Below are positions 47,989 to 58,500 of a DNA stretch of 64,000 bases, piece by piece; within the stretch, counting starts at the first letter, position 1; every line of letters starts with the position of its first letter. The notes below the pieces were generated by a model that saw nothing but the letters and a program-made list of their open reading frames with translations, ran no database searches and had not been told where the DNA came from. The DNA lies in the NCBI RefSeq assembly GCF_023278565.1, contig NC_064681.1, forward strand, positions 2,294,001 to 2,358,000, written 5' to 3'. The position numbers and the translations under genes were made by a program. Origin of the DNA: Colletotrichum lupini. Lineage: Eukaryota; Ascomycota; Sordariomycetes; Glomerellales; Glomerellaceae.

Positions 47989-48130
47989 GCCCGGCTAGCT
48001 CAATCGGTAGAGCGTGAGACTCTTAATCTCAAGGTTGTGGGTTCGACCCGTAAGTTACAGCTCACTCATCATCAGGAGATGGTTCAGTATTGGAACATCG
48101 TCACTAACTCATCACCAGCCACGTCGGGCT
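47989..48130 (+). tRNA. tRNA-Lys (anticodon CTT) with a 69-base GT-AG insertion in the T arm
   Basis: Acceptor GCCCGGC (47989-47995) pairs with GTCGGGC (48123-48129), with one G-T pair and discriminator T at 48130. The D stem is GCTC/GAGC and the anticodon stem TGAGA/TCTCA. The loop CTCTTAA has CTT at 48022-48024 and no intron at 37/38. The variable loop is AGGTT. The T stem 5' strand is GTGGG (48037-48041) and its loop TTCGACC. The 3' strand CCCAC is split: C at 48049, then CCAC at 48119-48122. All five T pairs and all seven acceptor pairs form only when 48050-48118 is removed. The A box (TAGCTCAATCGG, 47996-48007) and the B box (GGTTCGACCC, 48040-48049) are intact and upstream of the insertion. 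No run of four T lies inside; a T6 follows. A decayed gene is the alternative, but every mature position is perfect. Confidence 0.9.
48050..48118 (+). other. mRNA-type (GT-AG) intron candidate inside tRNA-Lys
   Basis: The 69 bases begin GTAAGT, contain ACTAAC (48103-48108) and end in CAG ten bases after the branch A. Donor, branch, acceptor and length all match the mRNA introns of neighbouring genes. The boundaries are set independently by tRNA base pairing and are unique, since shifting either edge breaks the run of five C. It lies between positions 61 and 62 of the tRNA, directly behind the B box. Confidence 0.75.
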
Positions 48131-48585
48131 CAATTCCCGTCCGCGATTGAAGCGCACTCACCTTTTTTGGAGATTCCTTTCCAAGGAACGGGTTTCTTGT
48201 TTTTTGTTCAAGTTTGAAGTAGATTCGTGCGTATGGGCGGCTCCTCGAGCGAGGTTGACTTTGACCGTCGGAGGAATCGTGATTAGAAAGTTGACAGTGG
48301 CATGCCGAGCTTGCAAAGAGAACTGGGTGGCATCAGCCTCCAAAAATGAGCGACAAATGAATGGTGTCACCGTTGGAGTCCATGATTTGGTCTGTCTCTC
48401 TGTTTATTCTTCTAGACTGTGCAAATGCAAAACGCCCATCTCGACGAAATTTTTTCATGTACTCATACATTTTTTCTCATCTGCTTCTCCATCTTCCCAT
48501 CCTGACTGACCCCCTATGTATCGCTACCCTTGATTCCAGGTATCGTGATACTCCAGACGCTGGCGAGGATATCTACGGGAAGGGC
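48131..48585. other. Intergenic between tRNA-Lys and trm4
   Basis: tRNA trailer and 3' flank of trm4. Nothing else supported. Confidence 0.5.
48163..48168 (+). terminator. Pol III terminator (T6) of tRNA-Lys
   Basis: A run of six T on the sense strand 33 bases behind the 3' end of the mature tRNA. It is the first T-run of four or more after the gene start. Confidence 0.7.
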
Positions 48586-48771
48586 TCAATCGTCATCGCC
48601 ATCGTCGACAAGCCATCCTCCCTCCGCCGCAGCGCGCATGACCAAATCCGCGCTCTTCTGCGCGTAATCCGCCATGCCCCGGCGCTTGGCTCTCGCACGC
48701 TTCGCCGCACGCTTGCCCTTTCTTCCCGGCCGGGCGTCCAGGTCCAACTCGCTCGGATTCGAGTCCGCCTT
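48586..48771 (-). other. In-frame open extension directly behind the trm4 stop codon
   Basis: After TAG (48774-48772) the same frame stays open for 61 codons to TGA at 48588-48586. The codons end mostly in G or C as in the gene. The product would be basic then acidic: a KGKRAAKRARAKRRG stretch, MADYAQKSADLVMRAAAEGG, then WLVDDGDDD. It could be reached by readthrough, by removal of a 72-base in-frame segment ending in CTTAG (weak donor GTGCCT), or it may be the true C-terminus disrupted by a nonsense change. Confidence 0.55.
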
Positions 48772-51577
48772 CTAAGCCTCCTCGGTGGTGGGAGCAGGTG
48801 CGGCAGCGGCGGCATCCTCGGTCTCCGCAACAACAGCAGGCACAGACGCAGGCTCGAGATCCATCTCCTCGGGCGTGGGGGCGTCCTCAATGTCAATGAG
48901 TTCCTTGTCCGCGACATGGGCGTCCTCCGCCGCCTTCTTCCTGGCAGCCTCGTCAATCGCCCTCTGCTTCTGCAGGCTGTTGTTGATGAGCGGGGTGGTG
49001 TCGTCAAAGATGCGGAGCAGCATGGCCGTCCGGTCCTCCTTGGGCAGCATGAGGTTGAGCGAGTGGATGCTCTTCCACAGCGGGAGCGCCATGCGCTCGC
49101 TGAACGCCGGGTCGGAGCCGTCGGGCTCGACGCGGAGCACGCAGCAGCCCATGCCGATGTCGCGCACGCGCTCGCCAATCTCGCCCATCTGCTCCCACTC
49201 GCCGTCGGCGATGCGGGGAAACATCTCAATCAGCAGACGGCGCAGCGTCTCCTTCTTGGTCAGGCGGACGACGCGCTGCTCGCCGACGTAGCCCTGGAGG
49301 ATGGGCATGCCCTCGGACTGGATGCGCCAGCGGCAGATCTCGGCCGAGGGGGCGTCCTGCTTCATAAACATCTTTACCCCGCCGTGGATGACCTTGATGC
49401 CGCGGCCCTCGTTCTCCGTGAGGATGTCGCGTGCCAGCGCCGAGGTGTAGTAGACGGCCTTGGCGGGCTCGCCCGTGGCGTTGCGGACCATGTAGCGGTC
49501 GTCGGGGAAGCGCGACGAGATGTGGTAAAAGTCGCGAATGTTCTTGATGACCTCGTGCTTGGGATCCAGGTACTTGAACGGCTCCTCGACACGGCCGTGG
49601 ATGTTGCGGTTCGAGTTCTTGGGCTTCTCTTGTGTTGTCGTCTCGAGCTTGGCCTTCTTGGTCTCTTGGGTCTCGCCGTCAGCCGTCTCGTCTTCTCTCG
49701 GTCGCTTAACACCGTTCGTAGCATCCTGCTCCGCCTCCTCGGCCTTTTCCTCACTTTTTACTTCTTCGGTGGCCTCAGTGGTGGTCTCAGGGGCCGTCTC
49801 CGGAACCGTCTCGGGGACTGCCTCGACCGCCTCTTCGGTCTTCACGGCGTCGTCAACCTCCATGTTCGCCTCGGTGTTCTCGGTCTCAGTCGCGGGCGTG
49901 GCTTCGGCAGGTGTGGCGGCCGCAGTCGCTCCGTTTGACTTGGTGGACTCGTCGCCCTGCTTCTGATCCTCGGGGCGGATCTTGACCTCGGCCTTCTTCT
50001 GCAGAACGGTGATGAAGAAGCCTCCAGTGTCCTGCTGGTGAGCGTAGACACGCATGCAGCGCTCGAGAGGCAGGTCGGCGCAGACGCTGCCCTCCAACGG
50101 CGGGAACATGGTCTCGACGAGTCTTCCGGGAGCGACGCCCTCGGTGCTGTTCTTGGTCCACTCATCGACCTCGGCCTGAGAGCTCCACAGCCTGCCAGAC
50201 TTGTCCATGATCTGCCACTTCTTCATGCCGGGGGCGCGAACGAGACCCTGCAGCTCGTTGCTGCAGTCGACGATCTCGACCTTATCCGGGCCACCAGCGC
50301 GATCGATGGCGGCCGCGACGACGGACTCGTTCTCGACGGGGTTCATACTGCAGGTGGAGTAGACGACACGGCCTCCGACCTTGAGCATGGCGAGCGCGCG
50401 CAGCAGGATTCTGACCTGGGTGACGTGAAGACCCAGCGCACTGCCAGGCTGCCAGTCCTTCCACAGATTCATGTTCTTCCTCAAGGTACCGTCACCCGAG
50501 CACGGCACATCGGCGAGGATTCGGTCGAACTTGAGGTATCGAGGCTTCGTCGGGGTCTCGGGGTTCGCGGGGAGCCTGATCGCGGGGTACTGGGTGGCGT
50601 CGTGGTTGGTAACGAGCAGGTTAGGGGATCCGAGACGCTTGAGCTGGTGGACAAGCATGTGGCCGCGCTTGTAGTCGGAGTCGTTGGCGATGAGGAGGCC
50701 GGTGGTGCGGCCAGAATCCGAGGGGTCGGCCGAGAGATCAGCCTGGCGCTCCTCCTCTGTCTCGTCGCCGAGGTCGAGGCCATCCTCCTTGGCAAAGGCG
50801 CGCAGAACCTTTCTGACTCTCGCCTCTTCGCCCTGGTGAATCATCTCGAGAAGCTGACCGGCCTTGCTGCCGGGCGCGGCGCACATGTCCAGCACGGTCA
50901 TGCCGGGGCGGACGTCCATCAAGAGGGGAGGAATCATGCTGACGACCTCCTGTCTGCTGATGTTGCCGACGGTCGTCTCGGAGACGAGGAACTTCTGGAA
51001 AGCGGCAAAGGGGGGGTATTTGCGAATAATGTTCTTCGGGGTGGTCATCCACCAAGCGAGCTCGTTGGGGTACCACGCCAAGGGCTTGGGGGGCTCGACG
51101 GTGCGTCCATCGGCGTGCTGGATGTTCTGGATCTCGGGCATGTATCGGGTTTGCAGCAGCTTCTTCACGGCCAAGGCGTGGCTGGGTTTCGGGTCAGTAT
51201 GAGGTCGCGCGAGACTAGGAAACGTGTCTGTCCTCTGCCAAGTGACTGATGCCTTACCCTTTGGAGCCGCAGAAACGGAAGCTGTTGGGTAGATCTCTGC
51301 GCAGGGCATCCCAGAAGGGGCCTTGCTCCTCCTCGGAGAGACCAAAGATGGTATTGTAGTAGCGCTGGAGTCTCTCGTTCTCCTTCTTGACGGCAGGGTA
51401 GTTCTGCCACGACTCGCTGCGAGGCTGGCGACCGCGGTCACCGCCGCCCTCGGCGTTGCCGCCGCCGCGGGACTTGCCCTTCTTGCCTCCCTGATGGAAT
51501 TGTTGTCAGCACGCGAACAGGCAGTAGGAGTCAATTGAAAAGCGACCGCAAAAACTTACTCTGAACTTGCGACCCAT
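48772..51577 (-). CDS. trm4: tRNA (cytosine-5) methyltransferase Trm4/NSUN2
   Basis: Exons 51577-51560, 51490-51258 and 51181-48772 give 886 residues, longer than yeast Trm4 (684). The enzyme makes m5C in tRNA, in yeast at positions 34, 40, 48 and 49, mainly in the nucleus. The N-terminus is Lys/Gly-rich (GGKKGKSRGGG). The Rossmann core has MTVLDMCAAPGSKAGQLLEM. Two catalytic-site Cys are 50 apart as in human NSUN2: Cys311 in PCSGDGT and nucleophile Cys361 in YSTCSMNP. A PUA-like region follows, split by a 130-residue acidic Glu/Ala/Thr-rich insert (near 510-640). The first exon is 18 bases with GTAAGT; exon 2 ends at GTAAGG. The stop TAG is followed by an in-frame open extension described separately. 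It converges on the tRNA-Lys gene. Confidence 0.92.
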
Positions 51578-52870
51578 GGTGTGTCGCGGGAGTGGGAAAG
51601 AGAAAATTAAGTCAACGTGCGTGGAGGGGTATGGGTTCCGCACGGCGAGTGTTGTTCGAAAGGAAGGGAAATTCAGAGGTAAGAGTCGTCGCAGTCCAAT
51701 CCTGTCAGCGTTGGTGGGTAGTGTCGCGCGGTGTGAAATTTTGCCGTCACCAGAAAAAGAGCAACGGAGAAAAAAAAAAAAAAAAAAAAAAAAAGTTGGA
51801 GGTTCGGGTGGAATGCGCCAACATGCGGCCAGCCCCTCGATTGGAGATGATTGGCCTATCAGAGGATAGCTATGGGGAGCATCTAATCACCCCGCATCGT
51901 ACCCCTGTACCCTCAGGGTCCGCCCCGGCCCCCCGCCCGGCATGTATCCGCTGAAGCCCGCTGGAGCCCGCTGAGAAGTGTCCCGCACTCATCACCTCTC
52001 AGTGTGCATACGAGTCTTTCAAGATACAAGTAAGCACCAAAGGTACTCAACCTTCATCTCATCATCCTCCCATCTTCGGCGTCTGTTACGGCGGTAGATG
52101 CGATCGGGATTTTGACCATATCGGCTGCGGTCCATGTAAACTCAAGTAGCTCACCTCTGCGGAATGAGGCCGCAGGCACGGCGCCCATTACTCTACTTCT
52201 GGAAGCCCAAGCTTCCTGTAGGTCTGCACCTCATAGATGCGTGACATCCGCAGGGCGTGACAGCAAAACGTAAACTGTACGCTTGCCATCGCTTTCAAGA
52301 GCCTCCGATCACCGTCGCGGAGCTCATTCCGCTTCTCCCTCACTAAACAACCAAGTAATCCTCTCCGTTGTATTAATATCTCGACTGCTATTGGATACCT
52401 GAGCTGAATGGTGGTGGGCACCGAGGCACGCATCGTCAGGGATGGGGGGCCCCAAAACGCCAGAGCGGCACAATGGACGTATAATGCGGGGTTTGCCTCG
52501 GGACCCGAGTACCGGTAGTCGGCGGAGAGCGTGGCCAACTCTTAGCAATTCCAGGCTTGATTTCCGTCTTGATGACTGCAGATTGCTGTCTCATTCTGTT
52601 AGTGACGTGGAAGTTGATCCCCCATACCCATACCTGCCGGGGTTGGGGTATCGGCAACCGAAGCTTGAGCTATCCCGCATTAAAGTCTATATGCGACCCT
52701 TTCGGATGGACATTCGCGTGGCGAGGAAATACTCATCTCTCACACTTCATCTCACTCATATAAAGCTCAAACCCACGTCCGCAATTGCCGGTACTACTCT
52801 CTATTCATACTGAAACAACATACACATACATATGTTCTGTGAAGCGATCCCTCATTGAGAGAAGAAAACC
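51578..52870. promoter_or_regulatory. Divergent upstream region of trm4 and the aldolase gene
   Basis: About 1.3 kb without a supported gene. It includes a 25-base poly-A run at 51770-51794. The last 100 bases are the probable leader of the aldolase gene, with short ATACACATACATATG-type repeats. Confidence 0.5.
51770..51794. repeat. Poly-A tract, 25 bases
   Basis: Uninterrupted A-run about 200 bases upstream of the trm4 start, on the other strand a T-run. Promoter poly(dA:dT) tracts keep nucleosomes away in fungi; length may vary between isolates. Confidence 0.9.
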
Positions 52871-53943
52871 ATGGCACCATCAACCTCAGTCAGCCAGATC
52901 CCCCACGCGGACGCCTCCGCCGTCAATCACACAAACGGCAACGGCGTCCTGCCCAGCTCTACCATTGCGCCTGAAAAGAAGCCCGGGCAAGACAAGTCAA
53001 AGACCCTGGAGACCAAGGGCTTCCCCCGCCCGCAAAAGTTTGACGATCCGTACCAGCAGCGCCAGCACCTTAAGGAGCGTCTGGCCCTAGGCTTCCGCAT
53101 CTTTGCAAAGAACGGCTTCGACGCCGGCGTCGCTGGCCACATCACAGTCAGAGTATGTATTCTTCCGTCTTGGAAACGATCAACATATTCTCGAACCAGC
53201 TTCGTGAATCTAAAACTAACGACGTCAAAAGGACCCCGTTGAGCCGCAAACATTCTGGCTAAACCCATTTGGCGTCCCCTGGCCACTACTCAAAGCGTCA
53301 GACCTCATCCGCGTAGATGAGAATGGCGAAGTGGTCGAGGGTGGCCCCGTCAGGCTCTTGAATACCGCCGGTTCGTCCCCTCAGAACGGACCAACTTTAT
53401 CAGTTGCCTCTCGACGAATCTAGCTGACAATGTAAACTCGTAGCATACATGATTCACCACGCGGTCCATGAAGCCCGCCCCGAAATAAACTGCGTAGCCC
53501 ACTCCCACTCCCTCTACGGCCAAGCCTTCTCCGCCCTCGGCCGCAACCTCGACATCACCACCCAGGACACCTGCGCCTTCTACAACGACGTCGTCCTCTA
53601 CAACTCCTTCGGCGGCATCGTCCTCGGCAAAGAGGAAGGCCTGCGCATCGCCGCCGCCCTGGGCAACAAGAAGGCCGCCATCCTGCAGAACCACGGCCTC
53701 ATCACCTGCGGCAAGAGCGTCGAGAGCTGCGTCTACTGGTTCCTCAGCCTCGAGCGGTGCTGTCACCAGCAGCTTTTGGCTGATGCCGCTGCGGGAGGGA
53801 GGGGCCACGAAACGGTCAAGATCGATCAGGAAGATGCTGAGTTTACATACAAGTCCATCGGATCCGAGGTGGCAGGGTGGTTTTCGGGGAAGCCTACTTT
53901 TGATATGATGGAGCATGAGTCTGGTGTTGCTTATAAGATGTGA
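52871..53943 (+). CDS. Class II aldolase/adducin domain protein
   Basis: Exons 52871-53152, 53232-53370 and 53444-53943 give 306 residues. The family includes zinc-dependent sugar-phosphate aldolases (fuculose, ribulose) and non-catalytic adducin heads. Putative zinc ligands are His160 and His162 in NCVAHSHSLYG and His224 in ILQNHGLITCG. Upstream blocks are FRIFAKNGFDAGVAGHITVR and DPVEPQTFWLNPFGVPW. The conserved fold starts near residue 55 after a Ser/Asn-rich head. The second intron has an unusual donor GTTCGT but a good CTGAC branch and GTAG acceptor, and the join restores TAAYMIHHAVH. The metal site looks complete, so an enzyme is likelier than a structural adducin. Substrate unknown; such fungal proteins are numerous and often accessory. 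Confidence 0.88.
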
Positions 53944-55537
53944 GAGTGGTGGAGGTGGTGGGATTAATGATGTATGGAAATGCCAGGCAGAATGAACAGC
54001 TTTGTTATTGATTATCGCTGACGGAATTTGAGAATCTTAGCGACATGTAAGGTTTACCTGTAGCCATCGGTAGCTACCTATACAAAAGGGAGCCCATACC
54101 ATGTTGAATCGTGCCTCTTCAGGACTGGGTGGGGATGTAGCCTGAACGGTCTTTTGTCTGGACCATTATATATTCCAGATTTGGTGGCTAGCCCAAGGTA
54201 CGGTACATAGGACTGAACTCCACAGCCTTCGCATCAAAGAGAGATCCAGCGGTCCGCCCGTCCTGACGTGCCTCTTCACGTATTCGTTATGTACTACGCT
54301 CGGCTTAAGGAATGACGGGACGGGAGCAAGGGTGTCTAGAATGACTCCGGCTTAACAGATATGTTGACTGCGATGGTGCAAGAACAAGGGTGTTTAACAT
54401 GACTCTTGCTTAACACATATGTTGACTGCGATAATCTTGCTACGCTCTCCAAATTCGAGACAAAGGCTAATGACGCACCAAGCTCTGGGATTCGTGTCTG
54501 GGGCGTACTTCAAGTCACTGGTCATTCTTTCAAACCGAATAATTCTCAACGTATCGGACATGGACGACAAGGGGCCAGTCTTGAAGGAAACCATGACAAT
54601 TTACGAGAGACTACCACATCTACGTACCTAGAAAGCCTCAGTTTCGTCATCAAGGGTGTTCAGGCTATCGGCTAAAATGTCATAGATCGATGTGGTCTCT
54701 CCTGTTCTAGGAACTGTGTCAACGTCCCAGCTCAGAAGGTTCGTCTTGCACTGTGAGGATGTACAGAACCAGTCCATTCCATCTGTCTGCATCGTTTCAA
54801 GCTTCCACCGGGTTCGGGAGGATTGTTGTAATGCCGTCTACAAGAGTTTCTGGTTTAGTTGCGACTTCTTGCACCGCTCTAGCCACGACAAAGGATGAGA
54901 TATTCATTCTTTTGTGTCACTGCCTGGCTTGATGAGTGTCGAAAGGGTCTAAGCTGCATCTTCGGAAATCATCCAGTGATATAGCTTAAATTGGTTCCCC
55001 ATTCTTTGTTAGTTTTAAATTTATCCTAACTATCCGTTATACAAAATATTGGGTATTTGTAGAGGAGAACGGGAACGGAAGTCATATGTAACTACTCTTG
55101 GTTGATACTGTGTAGGAAAATCTGGCTGCTCGCCTATAATTTGCCTCACATCAAACCAAACAGACAGGAACGGAACCTAGCACGGTCTCTTCACAACTTA
55201 CAAGCTCGAGTACAGTCTTACTCCCTGGACTCAAGCCCCTAGGCACAAGCTAACCACGCTATTTGTGTCGGAGGTTCAAGTATGTAGGTGATCACACGAA
55301 TCATTCAATGTTTCCGATCTATATTGAGCTCACTCTCCGACTGCAGATTCGAAACACAAGTAACGGCTTCTTTCTATGTGTATGTGTACAGGATCTCCAT
55401 ACAGATGCCAAAAGTACACGCAGCCCGGGCACAATCTATAACGTGCTGTTCTAATGCATCATATCCAACTCCCTGACTGGCTTCTCCAACCGCCTTACCC
55501 ATACTGAGATGCAGGAACAACCTCGGCCCCTTTTCAC
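53944..55537. other. Intergenic between convergent genes
   Basis: About 1.6 kb, more A/T-rich than the rest near 54990-55060. It holds a diverged 58-base tandem duplication at 54327-54434. No gene supported. Confidence 0.5.
54327..54434. repeat. Diverged tandem duplication, period 58
   Basis: CAAGGGTGTCTAGAATGACT at 54327 and CAAGGGTGTTTAACATGACT at 54385 start two copies. Both continue into TTAACA-ATATGTTGACTGCGAT-like sequence. I count about 85 percent identity over 50 bases by eye. Confidence 0.75.
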
Positions 55538-58500
55538 TTATTTTCCACCCTCAAAAAGCTCCTCCAAATCCTTCCTCTCACCACTATGATGAACCATGTC
55601 ATAAAACACGCCTCTCGCTTTATACAACTCAACCGGTCGACCCGCCTCAACGACCCGTCCAGCCCCCATGACGACGACCGTATCATAATCCGCAATCGTC
55701 CGCAGGCGGTGGGCAATCGTGACCAACGTACGGTCGTCACCGCCACCATCTCCGTTAACCTCCCTCCGCAGCACAGCCTGAATGCCCCTATCCGTCTCAT
55801 AGTCCATGCTTGCCGTCGCCTCATCCAGCAACATCAACCTGCTGCCCCGCACCAGCGCACGACACAGCGAGAGAACCTGGCGCTGCCCATGGGAGAAGTT
55901 CTCACCCTTGGCGTTCACAACCGTCGACAGCGCCAACTTGGAAGAGTCACCGTCACGCGCGACCACCGCCGCCGCGTCGTCGTCCGCGTCGGTATCCACG
56001 TCCGAAGAAGGCTGGTACTGGAACGAAGCGATCCCTTGACACGACTCGAGCGCCCTCTCGAGCACGGGCTCGGCGATCTTGCCCGTCGGGTCGAGGTTCG
56101 TCCTCAGCGTGCCGTTGAAGAGCACGGCCTCCTGCGGGATGATCGTCAACGCCTCGCGGAGCCGGCGGCGCGGGATCTTGGTGATGTCGACGCCGTCGTA
56201 GAGGATCTGGCCCGACACGATGTGCGTGAAGCGCAGGAGCGAGAGGACGAGGGTGGATTTGCCGCTGCCCGTGCGGCCGACGATGGCGACGCGCTCGCCG
56301 GCGCGGAATTTGAGGTTGACGTCTGTGAGGATGTTGGGACCGTCTTGATCGTAGCGGATGGTGACGTTGCGGAACTCGATTTCGCCTGTTGTTGGCCAGG
56401 TTTTGGGGATGACGTGGGTTGGGGTGTCGGTGTATTCGACTTGGCCTTCTTCCGGGTAGGATTCGTCGTCCTTTTCTTCGGTGTCGAGGCCGGCGTATTC
56501 CTTGATACGTACGAACTGTTCTCTGATGTTAGCCACCGTAACTCCAGAATCACAAAGAAAGGAGCGGGAAAAGGGGATGCGCGCAACTTACACTTTGCAG
56601 CTCTACCTCGAGGTCGTTCATGCTACGGACGAGACCCAGGATCGTCTGACTCAAACCGGTGGCATTGTGCAGCGAGAAACCCACAAGACCGGCGCCCACA
56701 AGGCCGGCCTTGGACACGGCAATGATGCCCGCGCTCAAGCCGACCAAGGCCGTGATGACATCGACGCGCATCGCGACCCACCGATTGCAGTTGAAGTGCG
56801 CCTCCGCCGCCCGAGACCAGACGCGGAGCTTGTCCGCGAGGTTATCGCCAAAAGTATCCGGCATCCCGGCCCGCGCACGAATAATAGGCAGACCCGCGAG
56901 CGTATCCGCAAACTGCGAAAAGATGGGCGACTGCGAGCTCGCGACGAGACGCTTGATAGTGACGGCCGTGCGGGTGTAGATCTCGCCGACGACGAGGCCG
57001 CACGTGGACGCGACGGCGGCGGGCACGATGAAAATCGGCATGATGGAGCTGATGGCGAAGATGCGGATGACGAGCGCCAGCGAGCTCTCGAGGAAGGCGC
57101 GGAGCTGCGGGCTGACGCTGAGGTCGAGCGAGGACATGTCGCTCGAGAAGCGGTTGATGATGCGGCCGACGGGCGTCTGCTTGTACCAGCTCAGGGAGAC
57201 GCGCATGACGGCGCGGATGAAGTCGTTGTGCAGCTTGCGGGCGGCGTGCCAGGCGCCGTTCTCGAAGACGAGGAAGACGGCGGCGTAGAGAACCGACTCG
57301 GTGACGGTGACGGCGGCGTAGACGCCCAGGTAGAAGGCGATGTCGACGGCCGTCTGCCTGTCGTAGGCGTCTACCCAGACCGAGAGCCAGAGGGTGCCGC
57401 CCATGACGGAGAGCTGGGAGAGGAGCATCAGGAACATGCAGAATACTGCGTACCCTGGGCCGCCAAAGTAGGTCATGTACTTGAAGACTTTGTTTCTAGT
57501 TGTCAGCTTTGAAGCTTTGAAGGTCTTCAGGGGGTTGCACTTACACATTAAACGAGCGCTCTTCCCGCTAGCCTTCATCTCCTGAGCAACCACATCCTTC
57601 GTTCCCTTATCGACGGCGACCTTTCTGGCATCGTTGAGCGGATCCGTCTGCGTCTCGACTTCGGTATCCGAGTTGTCGGAGACCTCAGTGCTGCTCTCGC
57701 CTTCAATATCCTTGGCGACAGCGACCGGGTGCCTGACGACACCAATATTCTGCTCAACGTGCTTGACGGCACCGTCCTCGAGAGTCAGGGCAACGTCAGC
57801 CTGAGCCGCAACCCAAGGCTGCTGCGCCACCAAGACCACGGTACGCCCTTTCAACAAATCGGAGCAGAAGCACCGCTCCCAAAGCGAGGCCGCCGTCTTG
57901 GCGTCGAGCGCCGAAAAGATGTCGTCGAGAAGCAGCAGGGGCGCCTTGGAGTACAGCGCCCTAGCCAGCGCGACGCGCGCCTTCTGGCCGCCCGAGAGGG
58001 ACGCGCCGTTCTCCCCGACGACGGTCTGGTCGCCGGCGTCCAGCTCCCGCAGATCGACGGGGAGACAGCAGGCATTGACGACGGCGTCGTAGCGGACCGG
58101 CTCGGGGGGGCTGTTGAAGAGGATGTTCTCCTTGATGGTGTCGTTTTGCAGCCACGACGTCTGCGACGCGAAGGCGACGTCCTTGGGCCGCGTAATGACA
58201 CCGCCCTCCTTGACCGTCTCGCCCAGGATCGCGAGCAGGAGCGTCGTCTTGCCGCTGCCGCTGACGCCCGAGACGACGTTGAGCCCGCCCTGGGCGAAGT
58301 CGATGGAGAGGTCCTTGAGCTGGAACGAGGCCGTCTTGTTGCGGCGGAAGGTGGCGTCCCGGATGCGGAGGGGTCCCTCGGGGTACTCGTCGAGCGGCGT
58401 CGTGGTGGCAAAGTACCTGTCGAGGCGGCTGATGGCGATGGCGGCGCCGGTGATCTGGCGCGACATGAAGGCGACCTGGCCGACGTTGCGGCGGATCTGC

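Noticed and set aside
50038..51249. 403-codon plus-strand frame, and similar long plus-strand frames at 57729-58907 and 48361-49938
   Set aside because: Antisense shadows of trm4 and the ABCC transporter; composition is Leu/Arg/Asp-rich without motifs.
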